A DNA stretch of 64,000 nt from Cunninghamia lanceolata (GCA_027924645.1 BSBN01000297.1:9734001-9798000), one strand, 5' to 3'. Positions 34,091 through 46,909 are shown, numbered from the stretch's first letter. Numbers and translations are program-made. The notes: generated by a model not told the origin, from the letters alone.

Positions 34091-34586
34091 TTGAGGTAAG
34101 AGGGAGTAGATTAGTGTTTTATTTCTTAACCCCTTTTGAAAAGATCATGGATAGGTTTCAAGAAAAATGGTGGCAATTTGAATTTGCAATAATCTTAATC
34201 AAACTTAATGTTCTTTCCTTGGTCTTGATAAAAATGAATTTAAAAGATTGCTGAAATAGTGGTGATGTCATGATTCATCATCAATGTTTTTGTGTGTTAG
34301 TTATTGCAAAGTTCAAGTTAATAATTGTCTGCCTAGCATAGATAATTAGTTGAGTAAAGATGACAAATGGTACATTCATGGCACATTGATAGCTCTCTGA
34401 CAGTGATACTGCTACTACTCATTCAACTTAGTGTATGCTATGTGATGAGAAACACAAAAGGTGCTTTAATTTTTTCTTTTTAATAGTTATCATGTAGAGT
34501 ACATCATAAGAGGAGTTAAATGAGAATCTTTGAAAGAATAAACCTTACAGTGCTATGGATTATCAACCTAATTTTTACCTATCACA
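34091..34586 (+). repeat. Probable end of a Tat-like 5' LTR
   Basis: The stretch ends ACCTATCACA immediately before a primer-binding-like TTTTGGCACACCTAGTGGGA. I could not find its match downstream of 44994, so the LTR call rests only on the adjacent PBS-like site. Confidence 0.4.
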
Positions 34587-34606
34587 TTTTGGCACACCTA
34601 GTGGGA
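34587..34606 (+). other. Primer-binding-like site of Tat element
   Basis: TTTTGGCACACCTAGTGGGA resembles the TTTGGCGCACCxGTGGGAC sequence that begins the leader of Tat/Ogre-lineage gypsy elements. One or two substitutions separate them. Confidence 0.6.
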
Positions 34607-36860
34607 CTCACGTCCTTGATTAAATTTGCTATTTGAATTTGTTTTTATGAAGATCAGATTTTTCAAGTGCTTACGACAAGTTTTGGTCACTTCTAAGTGA
34701 AAACTAGTCACTGCCTAAGCACATGCATCACTTTTAAGCTGAAACTTGCCACTTTTAGCATTCCTAGGATCACTTTTGAGTGAACAGTAGTCACTTATTG
34801 TCCTTTTTGCATTACTTTTAAGCTAACAGTGATTGCTTCTTGTCTTTTCTGCAACGCTTTTAACCTAACAGTGATTTCTTTTAGCTATTTGGATCACTTT
34901 ATGGAAAAATAGGGTTTCTCTATTATATCTATTTTTTTGCAGATCTGAGTCACTTATGACCTATACTTAGTCACCTATTGCTTTTTTGCATTGCTTTTGA
35001 GCATTATTGGTTCGTATCTGGGTTTACTAGCATTGCCTTTGATCTATAACATTTTGATTTTGGTAGAATACATATCACTTCTAATCAATAGTTGATCACC
35101 TCTGGTAACTGTGTCACTTTTAGTCTGTATCATTTTGCTGTTTAGTTTTCTTGGTTATTAATTGGGCATTTGTATAGCATCTTATCGATTGTCCAAGAGA
35201 ATGAGGTTATCAAACTACTAACATATCTATTGTATCTCTGATTGGTCAAAGTCTTGTGATTTATCACTAATTAAGGAACATTTGGACTTGGTGCCTAAAA
35301 GGAATCAATGTTTACTCCATTCTTGCTTTATCTTTCTTGATTTCTTAAATGTGAATATTTGTAACCCAAATTTAATAGAAAAAGTATTCTCTCCCCTTGC
35401 CTGTCAAATGGATCTTAGGTGCATGAGAACTTATTATTATCTTTAGAGGGCCTACCTTCCTAGTGTGAGAAGGGGTATGACCCAAGTGGTAATGGGCTAA
35501 AGCCAAGTCCTTCTGAACCGCTATATAAGAAAAGTGTTTGTGTTGAAAGCCACAAACAATGGGTGTTGTTGTGTTATAATGATAGCCAACCTCCCCCAAA
35601 ACCCTCCAAGACATAACCCTTGAAGGCTCAGAGGCTCCATAATTGAGAGTAGCATTGCCATACGTATAGCCACCTGAACAGATGCCTTTACTAGCAACCT
35701 TGTGTAATAGCCAAAAACCTTCTATTTTTTGATGCAAAATGTAGGACCATTGAAGCCACCCTGATTCATGTGGTTCTTAGTAGAGATAGTAAGGATAATC
35801 TTGAGGTTTGGTGGGGGGACAAGCCTTGGGAAACCTAGATCTTGGTATGTGTGTTAAGCGTGTGCCATGGAGAGGAGCTGGTGCTACAAAGATCCTGAAG
35901 CTATCTGCTTTGATTAAGCATGGCTAGAGGAATTAACATATACAGTCCTTTCCTAGCCTAGGCTGTACAAGTTTATGATTCTTATGAGTGTGACTGACTA
36001 AAATCACTATTTTCTAGTAAAAAACACAATTTAAACATATTCCCTAATAGACGCAGATCACCTTTGAGCCTTAACTAATCACTTCAAGAGATTCAGATCA
36101 CTTTTAAACAATAGTCAATTGCCTTTTTCTCAAACCCAATTGCTTTTGAACAACAAATGCTCGCCTTTGCCCTGAACTGAGTCACTTTTAACCAACAAAA
36201 AATCACCTTTGAATCAAAACTACTTCCCTATAGGAAACTGGTTCACCTCTGGTTAATACTGTAGCCTATTACCTAAACCAAAACCAAATCACTTTAAAGC
36301 TATTATCTGCCACTTTTGGCTTTTCCTGTGTCACATCTGAGGTATTATCTGTCTCCTATGGCTAACTATTAGCAAATCTTAGCCATTCAGATGAATCAGC
36401 TACAAAATTAGTTTGCTTAGCTTTAGCATTAGCTTTCAGACCTACTTCTGATCATCTATAGATACCCAGACTTCATCTCCTGCTTTGAGCATACCAAACA
36501 ATTGGACTTTGTGAACTTTCCATCCTCTTGAGAACTCAAATCAGCAAACCAAACATCCAACAATCAACCCAACATCAATGAAACACCATCCTTTGGCTTT
36601 AGCCTTAGTAACATCAGCAAACAACAACATCAACTAGCTTTTTCCCCTTTGACTGTGTGAGCTATCCTCTAGGGAAGTCTATCAACCAACTATCAAACAA
36701 TTAGCAACCAACAACCAAACAACATCAACATCAACCAAGCAAGCCAACAACAAAGCAACTAGTAAGCTAGCAAAGAAAACCAACAACCAAGTAAACAATC
36801 ATTAAACCATCACCTTTTAGGTCTCAAACCTTTGCAAGATAAAGTCCAACTTTCAACATC
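34607..36860 (+). other. Long Tat leader with degenerate TCACTTTT repeats
   Basis: About 2.2 kb between the PBS-like site and gag. Words such as TCACTTTTAAGC, TCACTTTTGAG and TCACCTTTGA recur every 30-60 bp in 34670-35110 and 36050-36340. The middle (35400-35900) is unlike them and non-coding. From 36500 the sequence becomes CAACA/CAATC-rich. No gene is seen. Confidence 0.55.
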
Positions 36861-36867
36861 AACCATC

Positions 36868-39055
36868 ATGCCTCAAACTAGGAGCCAATAATATAGATCA
36901 ACGCCCCTTAGAGATGCAACTCAATTTACAATTGGCATGGCTTCTCACACGTTTATGCCCAAGGGGTACACTGTTGGAGAGTCATTCTCACAACAAGTGC
37001 AAATTCAAACATTTTCAGAGACTTATGAAGAGCAATCCCAAGAATACTTATCAAAATTTAGAGATACACATGTATGGGATCAATTTGAGAGGCTTGTTTT
37101 ATTCGATCCTAACTGCTACTTCTTGCAACTTGCCCTCATGGGAGCCAAATTACGAAGAGATTTTGACATATCTTCTATTTGAGAGCATGATCCAAGCACT
37201 CTCGTTGTTGTTACAGAGGGACCATCCACTATAGCCACAGCATCACATACCATGCTATAAAATCCATCTTCCAACCCATCTCTTTCATTGCCTATTGTTA
37301 CTTTATTCGATCCCCCATGCTTAGAGTACACTTTAGAACCTTTGATAACTCTGACTAATGTACTTCCTTTGCTTTCAAAAAATCTAAACATTCCACCTTT
37401 CCATGTTCCACAACATACTCCTTCTCCTACCGTGACCGTATCTCGATCACAAGTAACACAAGTTGTCCATTTTTCCCAAGTACAAACTCCTCAAATCTCA
37501 CAAGCCATCCCCATATTCCATAATCCGCAAGTTTCCCAAGCTATCCAAACAACACAAACTTTCCAAGCTTCACAACCATTGCAATCCGCTACTCCCATTG
37601 TATCATATGTGGAAATCACATCCCATATTCCTATCACTACTAATATTGTCTGTACCATTTCTACAGATCCATCCAATACACCATATAACCCAAATGTTAG
37701 TATCATTGACATGAGTGACCCGCCTATTGTTTCACAACCTAATCCTGGCACAACGGTCTCTAATATTGATCAACTTAAATCACTTCAACCATCCTTCCAT
37801 AATCCTTCACAAATCATCCATCCATCTTATACCACTCAAATATTACCCATCGTTACTCAATATATGACATATACCAATCCTCATGTTGTCCAAAATACAA
37901 ACTTGAATATCCATCCTTCTTCCACATCTACCAATCCTTCCATCACTTACCATATTACAAACCCAACTTCGAACTCACAACCATTGATCAACACCAATCC
38001 ATCTTCCACTTCCCATGTGATGCAAAACCTTGGCACTAATTCATCGTAGTATACCCAACCACTGCTTGTGTCTCATAGACAGCAATATTCAAACACATAT
38101 GTGTCACATACTATTCCTATGACATATATTGTGAGTATGCAACCTCAACAAATGGTCAGCTTCATATATCCCACAACAACAACCATAATATACATCATAT
38201 TACACTACACCTCTAGACCAACAACCCCCTTTGCAACAACAACAATTATCTCCAGTGGGTGTTCAACAAATGATTAACAAAGCGGTAGGACAAAGCAAGA
38301 AGACATTTTCTTTGGAAACATATGTGCTTATCCATTTGACAAGTCACTTCATATGACACCTTTTTCGCCACACTTTGAGATTCTACAATTTGACAAGTAC
38401 AAAGGAAAAGGAAATCCAGACAACCATCTTAGAGCATTCTTTGTTACAAGTCTTGATGTTGCTCAAGATGGTCCATATCTTCTGAGACTGTTTCCCTGAA
38501 GGTTAGCAGGACAAGCTCTTGAATGGTTCTCTCATTTACCTCCGGCCATTAAGTCTTTTGTAGAACTAGTGAATAAATTCTGATCACATTTCACTTTTAA
38601 CATTGAACATGAAGTGAACATGAATGACCTTGTCAATAATAAACAATGCAATGGTGAAGCTTTCTCTTCCTTTACTCAACAATGGCATAATATGGCTAGC
38701 AAACTATCATGGGAAGTACCAGAGAAACAACAGCTCAATATCTTTGTCTGAAATCTTCATCCCAAGCTGTCATTCCAAATACAATTGCAAAGTGCTAGTA
38801 CCTTTGATGAACTTGTTTCCAAAGGAACCATCATTGAATGTGCTTTAATTGCTAAAGCCAGTATCAAGATTTTTAGAGATATCAAAGACAATCCTCAAAA
38901 CTCCAATGATAAGTCTCTCTTTTGGAACAAGAACAAGAATGTTGTCAATGACGATGTTGTAGATGCAAAGAATATACAAACAATGAAAACTCCTATTAAC
39001 ATTCAATCCGCATCTACATCAACTCAACCTTTCCAATGAACTTGACAAAGGAGAA
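36868..39055 (+). pseudogene. Tat-like gag
   Basis: Begins near MPQTRSQ (36868), then MASHTFMPKGYTVGESFSQQ. A 253-codon Pro/Ser/Thr/Gln-rich piece follows (37288-38049), probably disordered. The capsid-like region follows: LQFDKYKGKGNPDNHLRAFF, then LAGQALEWFSHLPP, FNIEHEVNMNDLVNNKQCNG and EKQQLNIFV. These are standard gag landmarks of this branch. Stops at 38049, near 38499 and 38749 and elsewhere inactivate it. Around 39180-39300 a Cys/His-containing remnant (DYHRVKGHKTNGCMCLKH in a broken frame) may be the gag knuckle. Confidence 0.75.
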
Positions 39056-39799
39056 CTTCAATCCTCAATGACAATTCACACCATTAGCAGAACTTGTGGA
39101 AGTTGTCTTTTGAAAGCTTCTCCAAGTAGGAAATGTTATATTACTAGATGCACCACCTAACGGTGAACCCCTCTTGAAATCTCCTTGGTACAAATAAACT
39201 AAGTATTGTGACTACCATAGAGTCAAGGGACACAAAACAAATGGTTGTATGTGCTTAAAGCATGTTATTCAAGATTGTATCGATCAAGGTTTAATTAAAA
39301 TCACACCTCCAACATCGTAGCCTAGACACAACAACCGACATCGAATTATGATCTAGATGATTTCAAGAATCCACTTCCATCTCATGACAAACCAAGTAAC
39401 CCTATTACTCGAAATGCCATTCAATATAAATATGAGTCATCCACAATTGACTACATTGACCAAGCCCACATTGCTACTATTACTATCCAAGGCAAAGCAC
39501 CTGACTACGCAGTGACTACCTAAAGAGGTTGCATTACCATTCAAGGAGCACTTGTCCATTCTCCTCACCCATCTTCTAGCTATAATATCCTTGATCACCT
39601 TGGCAAAATAGCTGCCCATATTTCCATTCTTGAGTAGCTTTGCATATCCCCTGCCCACAAAGATATCCTCAATAAAGCCTTACAAGAATCTTCAGTGCCC
39701 AACGATATCGATACCACTCAATTCCAATCTATGGCAGCTAGCATTGCAGCCCCATGCCATCTCAATTTTTCTGACAAAGATCTTTAACCTTCCATCAAC

Positions 39800-40567
39800 C
39801 CATCACATAACAAAGCCCTCCACATAGAAGTGTTTGTCAACCAATGCAATATCAAATGAATCTTAGTCAATGGTGGAGTTGGTCTTAATATATGTTCCTT
39901 AAAATTAATAAAATAATTGGGATATTCTAAGAAAGATGTTGACTCTTCCAAGGTCATTACTATCAAAGCATATGATGATACCGAGAGATATACTGAAGGG
40001 ATTATTCACTTGCCTATTCAGGTTGGACTGGTCACTACTGACACCCATTGTATAGTCCTTGATATTGAGCTTCCTTATAACATCATCCTTGGTCGTCCAT
40101 GGATCCATGCCCTCAAATCTGTTTCTTCTACATACCATCAATGCCTTAAATTTCCACATAACGGTGTTGAAATTACTATCCATGCTGATCCCAATCCATT
40201 TGAATTTTGTCATGGTTTTCAAGCTAAATATCAAAGACCTAATTGCATTCCTATTAATACTGAAGCATACCCATCTTCATCTTATGTTGATCCATCCGCT
40301 CTACTTAAACCATCATCTAGCAAAGCCACTTCCAATCTTTGTATCAAGTACACTAAACATGGCCCAGGTGAGTACACATTGCAAGAATCTTATTGTGTGG
40401 GAACTCTTCCCTTATCTCCCAAGTTTCATGGAAAACCTTCCACATCCAAGCCATTTTCATCTACAGCTGTCATAAAAGCCCCACCCACAATATTTATTAA
40501 AGGTGGATTCTTAGGTGATGAAGACATCGATGAGATCAACTCTTGGATATTCTTTGATGAAAAATGA
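39800..40567 (+). pseudogene. Tat-like protease region
   Basis: ILVNGGVGLNICSLKLIK (about 39861-39910) lies at the active site; the expected Asp-Gly-Gly is Asn-Gly-Gly, so catalysis is lost. A 216-codon open stretch (39917-40567) follows with VITIKAYDDTERYTEGIIHL and YNIILGRPWIHALKSV, typical of Tat proteases, then STYHQCLKFPHNGVEITIHA. The tail is Pro/Ser-rich and leads to the G-patch. Confidence 0.8.
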
Positions 40568-40579
40568 CCAAGTCCAACT

Positions 40580-40955
40580 TGAAGCGGAGAGATATAACAA
40601 TGGGTTCCGTATCATTAAGAATATGGGCTACAATGGACATGGCAGATTGGGATCACAAGAACAAGGACCTATTGAACCCATTGTTGTGTCTAAGAAGTTT
40701 AATAAACAAGGACTTGGCTATCAGCTGGAGGTACCACTATGCAAAGATATTAACTGTATTTCCGATATGGAAGCTGTATCTTCTTTGGTAGGAGAAACTT
40801 CTAATATGGATACCATTGACGACTCCTCTGTTCATATTACCAACCTTTTTCAAGAAACCTCCAACTTCATGATTTCCACAACTTCATCTAGCCAAAACCC
40901 TTTATCCATTACCCTTTCATTGGTATATCCTAACCTTGTCAATTGGGACCAATAG
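40580..40955 (+). pseudogene. G-patch segment of polyprotein
   Basis: The 146-codon frame 40515-40955 contains GFRIIKNMGYNGHGRLGSQE and then VVSKKFNKQGLGYQ. This Gly-spaced pattern, with the closing GLGY, is that of a G-patch, an RNA-binding and helicase-cofactor motif. It sits between protease and RT. G-patches are known at the protease end of some retroelement polyproteins, so the placement makes sense. The frame overlaps the end of the protease frame by shift. Confidence 0.7.
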
Positions 40956-41228
40956 GAGGCACCTATATTGGACACATTTGGAAATGATGAAGCTATTGTT
41001 GAATTCATGGGATTATGACAAGGCATTCTATTGGGTGATCACAAAGTAGGTTTCATGATGGATCTCCCTAAACTAGCATATTTTGGTGGAAGTATCAAAT
41101 CATTTAGACACAAAAGTGAAATAAATAAAGTCAAAAAATATAGGTCACTAGGTGAAAACTGAAAGGTACGTCTTGACCATGAAAAAGTAAAAATAAAGGA
41201 CATATCTGAGGGTGAAAATCTCTCTGAG

Positions 41229-42060
41229 GTGCCTGAGGATGGGGGATTTGATCTTCCTATTGCCACTGACTATCTTGAGAAATCAATCGTCCTAGTTGAA
41301 AAATCACAAGACATGAACTTGGGTACAGAACAAAATCTAAAGATCACATATTTGGTAGCATCACTATCAGAGCAGGAAAAAAGAGATTTCACAACACTTT
41401 TTATGAAAAGAGCTACTAATTTTGCATGGACTTATGCTAACATGCCGTGTCTAGATCCATCACTTGTGGTACATCATTTAGCAATATCTTCCAATGCAAA
41501 ACCTGTCAAAGAAAAATTGAGAAAAATGCATCCACAAGTAGCTCTATTGGTTAAGGCAGAGATTCAGAAGATGTTAGAAGCAAAGTTCATAAGACCTATT
41601 GATTATACATAATGGGTTTTAAATTTGGTACCTGTAGCAAAACCAAATGGATGAGTTTGATGTTGTACAAATTTTAGAGATCTTATTAAAGCATGTCCCA
41701 AAGATGACTTTCCACTACCAAGCATAGACAACATTGTAGATCTCACAGCTAGACATGAAATACTATCTTTGATGGATGGATTCTAAAGATATAACCAAAT
41801 CATAATAGTAGAGGAAGATCAAGACAAGACATTATTCATTTGTCCATGGGGTACATATTGCTGGGTTGTAATTCCTTTTGGTCTCAAGAATGCAAGAGCT
41901 ACTTATCAACGAGCCATGACATTGATTTTCCATGACCTTTTTAACACTATCATCAAAGATTATGTTGATGATATTTTAGGAAAATCCAAGACAAGAGAAA
42001 GGACATCTACAGGTATTAGCACAAATCTGAGATTGACTAGAGAAGTATCAAGTTAGGCTA
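41229..42060 (+). pseudogene. Tat-like reverse transcriptase
   Basis: Open piece 41229-41612 has LRKMHPQVALLVKAEIQKML and EAKFIRPIDYT. Then, with stops, come LVPVAKPNG, CTNFRDLIKACPKDDFPLPS, LFICPWGTYCWVVIPFGLKN, ATYQRAMTLIFHD and IIKDYVDDILGKS, with the YVDD catalytic motif near 41962. RT order and spacing are normal. Confidence 0.85.
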
Positions 42061-42099
42061 AATTTGAAGAAATGCGTATCTGGCGTAACATTTGGAAAA

Positions 42100-42760
42100 T
42101 TGTTGGGATACGTTGTGTCTCATCGAGGGATATGAGTGGATCCAGAGAATGTAAAAACTATCATGAAAATGCCTCCCCCAAGAAATCTAAAACAGCTCCA
42201 TAGTCTACAAGGATGATTACAATCCATCCGCGGATTTATCTCACAACTAGCAGATAAGTGTCATCCTTTCCAACATCTTCTTCGCAAAGGTGAACCTTTC
42301 AGGTCAGATGAGAAGTGTCAATAGGCCTTTGAAAAAATAAAAGAATCTCCTGTATTAGTACCTCTTGTACTTGATTGACCATTAATACTCTACATCTCTT
42401 CAACAACAACTATATTGGGTGCCCTTCTAGCTCAGCATGAAGATTTAGGGAAAGAACAAACCATTGACTACATCAGCAGAACTCTTGTGGGATATTAACT
42501 TAATTATTCATCTATGGAATAAGCATGTTTAGCATTGGTGTTTTCTTCCCAAAACTTGTGACATTATATGCTGAACCAAACAACAAAGCTCATATCTAAC
42601 ATTGATCCACTCAAGTATCTTCTCTCCAAAGTAATCCTTATGGGAATATTAGCAAAATGGGTTATGATCTTAAGTGAATTTGACATACAATATGTGGATC
42701 GCTGTAGTACCTATCACAGATATTCATCTAATGTGTCCAAAGTTTCCTAATGAAGAATTA
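42100..42760 (+). pseudogene. Tat-like RNase H
   Basis: After the RT connection (GYVVSHRGI-like, broken) the frame gives PLILYISSTTTILGALLAQH, DYISRTLVGY, HYMLNQTTKLISNIDPLKYL and GILAKWVMILSEFDIQYVD. This is the usual gypsy RNase H block. Several stops are present. Confidence 0.7.
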
Positions 42761-42779
42761 TTCAACCTAACTTCACCAA

Positions 42780-43347
42780 CATTGTGACAGCTATACTTTT
42801 ATGGATCACACACACAACATGGATTAGGAGTAGGTATATTGTTTGTTACCCCTCAAGGAGATTGTATCTCAAAATCATATAGAATTGCATTTCCATGTAC
42901 TAATAACATAGCAAAATATGAAGCTTTAATCACAGGATTACGCATGCAGTACAATGGGCTATCAAATAGCTATAGGTCTTTGGTGAATCTTAATTGGTTA
43001 TCAGACAGGTTTTAGATGAATATCAAACAAAAGATGAGAATCTTCTTCCATATAAACTAATGGTTGATGATTTTAAGAAATATTTTAACACTATCACCTT
43101 TGAACAAATTCCAAGGATACAAAACAAAGTAGCAGATGCCATGGCTATGATTGGATCTCTTCTAGACATACCATCCAATATACACAAGTGTGAGTTTCTA
43201 GTTGAACAACTTCTGATTCTAGCATTTGAAGTACCACAGTCTGAGCTTATTTGTGAGATTGTTGGTCCCAATTCACCTTGGTATGAAGACATATATGAGT
43301 ATCTTCACAATCAAACCTTTCTGTTAAACCTTTCTAACACCCAATGA
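42780..43347 (+). pseudogene. Second (archaeal-type) RNase H of Tat element
   Basis: FYGSHTQHGLGVGILFVTPQ (from 42797) and NNIAKYEALITGLRM match the additional RNase H domain that marks Tat/Ogre-lineage elements. The first Asp (usually DGS) is Tyr-Gly-Ser here, and the motif Glu is kept. An open piece (42994-43347) continues with VADAMAMIGSLLDIPSN toward integrase. Confidence 0.75.
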
Positions 43348-43359
43348 AAAACCTTTATC

Positions 43360-44515
43360 TATCGAGGCTTTCGCTACACTATCTTAGGAGACACCCTATA
43401 TTGCCAGAGTCTTGATGGTATCCTTCTTAGATGTCTTGATACTGAGGAAGCAAAGGTTGCCTTATGTGAAGTACATGAAGGTGTCTACGGATCACATTCT
43501 GTTGGTCCTGGTCTTGTTAAGAAACTTCTTTGAGCTAGATACTATTGGCCAACAATGGATAAAGATGCACAACAATGTCAGAAACATGGAGATCTAATAC
43601 ATGCACCAACACATGAACTTTAGCCTATCACTACTCCATGGCCTTTCTCGTAGTGGGGTCTTGATCTCATAGGTAAAATCCATCCTACTTCGTCAAATGG
43701 TCATAATTTTATCATAACCACCATTGAGTACTTGACAATGTGGGTAGAAGCAATGCCGATGACCTATATTACTAGAAAATAAATATCTAAGTTCATCTTA
43801 CACTAGATCATTTTTCGGTATGGATCTCCTCAAGCTATTGTCACTGATAATGGTAGTCCTTTCAAGAACCAAGAGGTTAGAGATCTTAGTAACAATTTTC
43901 ATATCCAACATAGATTATCTACACATTATTATCCTCAAAGTAACGCCCAAGCTGAGACTTCTAACAAAACAATTATCAAGATCCTCAAAAAGACAATCAA
44001 TGAAACTGGTCGTTGTTAGAATTTACAACTTAATCCTACAATGTGGGCTTATAGAACAAGTATCAGAACCCCAAGTGGAGCTACACCCTATGCTCTTGTG
44101 TATGGTACTAAAGCTATCCTACCTATTGAGGTTGAGATCCCCTCACTGCGAGTATCTCTACAACATACTATTTCAGATGAAGAATATTGAGTATCCAGAC
44201 TCCATGATCTTGAGATATTAGATGAACACCATATTACAACACTCAACCATCTCCAAGTCTATCAGAACCTGTTACACCGTAGCTACAAAAAAAAAATCAG
44301 AGAACATAGATTTCAAGTTGGAGACCTTGTCCTTAAAGAAAATCAAAGAAATCATCAACACTGAGAGAAATAGGGCAAGTTTGAACCTAATAGGCCTGGT
44401 CACTTTTTCATCACATTAGTTTATGGATTAGGTGCATACAGTCTCTCAACACCTGAAGGCATTCCCTTGGAGGAACTAGTTAACAACATTCATCTCAAGA
44501 AGTTCTATCCATGAA
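43360..44515 (+). pseudogene. Tat-like integrase
   Basis: Zinc-binding start EVHEGVYGSHSVGPGLVKKL, RYYWPTMDKDAQQCQKH (second Cys lost), then the core: WGLDLIGKIHPTSSNGHNFI, YGSPQAIVTDNGSPF and NAQAETSNKTIIKILKKT, giving the D, D, E triad. It ends with YKKKIREHRFQVGDLVLK and EELVNNIHLKKFYP. Stops and shifts are frequent. Confidence 0.85.
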
Positions 44516-44993
44516 TCTAAGTTATTCCAAAAAACAAATCCATCCAACAGTGAAAACCACTTTGTGGGGCTTTGGATAACAAAAAAAATAATAAATAGTA
44601 CAAAAATAATTTGTCCAATGGTGAAAACCTAGTAAACAAGCACCTTGGATAAGTACCATAGTGAAAACTTGACAAATAGGTGCTATGTGTAGCAACTAGC
44701 TCCCATCATCCGCTTAGTCTATTTCAATCACAACTTTTCATAACATATCTTACCATCTATCCTACATAATCCATATCATAATCCATATAATAATCCACAT
44801 GTTTCTTTGTACAAATATCGTTGTCCATCCATAATAAAAGACCTTTCCATCTTCGCCTTTGCCTTGCTAGCTCTCGTAGTTTTGGAGTTTGTCAGGGTGA
44901 TTTTATCATTTGGCACTTTAGCATCTTGTCTACATGATCGCATCCATCATAGCTTCTCCATAATAAACCTCATCCCACATTGGGGGCAATTGT
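44516..44993 (+). other. Tat 3' leader and polypurine tract
   Basis: Non-coding stretch with the repeated word CAGTGAAAACC/GGTGAAAACC (44553, 44620) and GTGAAAACTTGACAAATAGG, common just after Tat integrase. It ends with CATTGGGGGCAAT at about 44981-44993, a polypurine tract. Confidence 0.65.
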
Positions 44994-45860
44994 TAAGCCT
45001 TATTTGGAAGTGGATACTTATAGCTCTAGCTCATAAGAGATCAATCTTTCAACTTTAAACACAACACACATCCAACTTAAAAACATGGAAAACATTTGAA
45101 ACTAGGACCGACATATTAGCAATCAATCCAAGCTCAAATATCACCAAAAATATCAAAACATTTCAAAATTCACCAAAAAAAAAAAAAATCAAAACATCGC
45201 AAAAATCCAAGCAATAATGTTGATCTTTTGACATCAACAATAAGCAAGAACTACATCACCAGCTCTATCATTAAAGCCTTGATCCTATGGATACAGGGTA
45301 TGTAGGCAACTTGAGATGTGAAAGAATCACTCTGATTCAAGTGAAGATGATAGTCCCCTTTTCGTCATCCATCTATCGTCTTTCTTCTAATCATCCTCCA
45401 ATCTTTCATCTCACTTTCTTCTATCTTTCATCACTTACATCATCAATAAAACCTAGAACTAAATATTCATCATGTCTCATCATCATCATAAATGTGCTTT
45501 GATCCCATGTTAATAGGGTATGTAGGTAGTCTGGAATATGAAGGAAATATCTAATACTCAATCACAGATGATCCACCCCATCTTCTTCATCATCTTTCAT
45601 CTTCCATCTTCTTCTATTTGACTAGCTCAAGAAGGAAGCAGACTATGTCTATCAGTGAAAGCTCAAGCACTTTAACCAATCAAGAATAAGCCAAAAGCTA
45701 TTTGTCCGCATGCTTTAAGCCAACATTTTCTATATCATTTTATCAACATATTTAGCCTTCAACATGATGTAGCTTTTCTCTTAACAAGGTGTCAGCTTAA
45801 TCCAGCCAAGAGCACTTAAATTTGGCAAGAGAACATGATGACACTATCTTTTTATTTATA
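44994..45860 (+). repeat. Tat 3' LTR, right end undefined
   Basis: Starts TGTTAAGCCTTATTTGGAAG right after the polypurine tract. Inside, GGGTATGTAGGCAACTTGAG (45297) and GGGTATGTAGGTAGTCTGGA (45518) repeat. I could not define a CA end or a matching 5' copy. Confidence 0.5.
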
Positions 45861-45873
45861 TTTTGTCCCTTTC

Positions 45874-46130
45874 CTAAGCATAATCAAGACTACCTTGATC
45901 TATCATATCTTTATGAATCAAGAGTGGGAGAAACTCTAGTATCTTCAACAAAGACAAACCCCTGAAAGGCTTTAGATGGATCTTAAAATAAGTGTTGGAA
46001 ATTTTGTTGATAAAAATTTGTGCAATTATTTTCCATGCCACACCTAATTGGTATAATTGGAGTAATAGGCCTTTAGGACTAAGTTCTAGAATAGGAATGG
46101 AGTGTCTCTCAAAACTCACCACAATATAGA
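45874..46130 (-). pseudogene. LINE reverse transcriptase fragment (tentative)
   Basis: An 82-codon minus ORF ends in LSLLKILEFLPLLIHKDMID and QGSLDYA. This resembles the LINE RT block around SHLLFVDDxILFGxGS, with the DD replaced. Upstream residues (KGLLLQLYQLGVAWKIIAQI) could be a shifted version of the RGLRQGCPLSP block. Only suggestive. Confidence 0.35.
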
Positions 46131-46909
46131 GTGATATGTGATGATAGAGTGTGGGAGAGTTTTAATCAAGTGATAAATTAATTTCATTGGGTAATTAAAA
46201 CTTGTTATTTAAGATACTCACACCATATTGAATACCTTGGAAGGATTTGGTTTGGTCCTAAAGGTCATATCACAACCCAAGGTAGTTGGTGAATGTCATT
46301 GAGTGACTTCATGGAGGAAGTTCTAATCCTAAAAGGCATGGCTATTGAGCTATTGTGATGACACTCGTCATCTACATTCTAGATGATTCTCTTTATTTCA
46401 TCTAGTCAAATTCTATATTTGATGTGACTATGAGTGTTTATAATGTTTCCTTGTGATTATTTCATTTAGTGTATTCATGTGGATGTATATATATTCTTGT
46501 TTCTTGGTGTATATGTTTCCATACTCCCTTGTATTCCATGAGTGTGTTTGTTTTCTTACATTCATCTCTTAGTATAGTGGAATGGGCCTAAGACTACAAT
46601 ATGGTTGGTTGGTGATGTACCACAATTTGGGATTCATAGATGTCCATGATATTTGGATTGCATTCCTTGAGCTTATTCATATCATTGTATTTACATTGGT
46701 TGCACATTTCAATTTTATTTTACAATCTCTTGGTTTAAAAAGTGAGATTCACTTAACTTCCATTATCTTGGGATCCATGTGATTTTGGAGCTTTTCATGT
46801 TGGAAAGTTAGAGCCCACAACCCCATGAACATGCCCTCAAGATGATTTCTAAGCAAATGAAAAATTTAGGAAGATACCTCTTGTAGAGTGTGAAAAATAT
46901 ACTTGATGT
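46131..46909. other. AT-rich flank of copia insertion
   Basis: No gene or element end seen. Its last bases GATGT (46905-46909) are the left near-duplicate of GATTT at 54060-54064. Confidence 0.5.

Larger units (their letters stand above)
34587..45860 (+). mobile_element. Tat/Ogre-like Ty3/gypsy element, decayed
   Basis: Order: PBS-like site, long leader, Pro/Gln-rich gag, protease, G-patch, RT, RNase H, second RNase H, integrase, 3' leader, polypurine tract CATTGGGGGCAAT, and TGTTAAGCC LTR start at 44994. The second RNase H region and the leader type place it in the Tat branch. The frame is broken many times. The right end of the 3' LTR is not defined; a LINE-like piece begins near 45874. 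Confidence 0.75.

Noticed and set aside
35372..35737. 121-codon minus ORF in the Tat leader
   Set aside because: No motif, inside a non-coding leader, and not supported by codon pattern.
37463..37751. Second-frame ORFs overlapping Tat gag
   Set aside because: Shadows of the Pro/Ser/Gln-rich gag frame 37288-38049.
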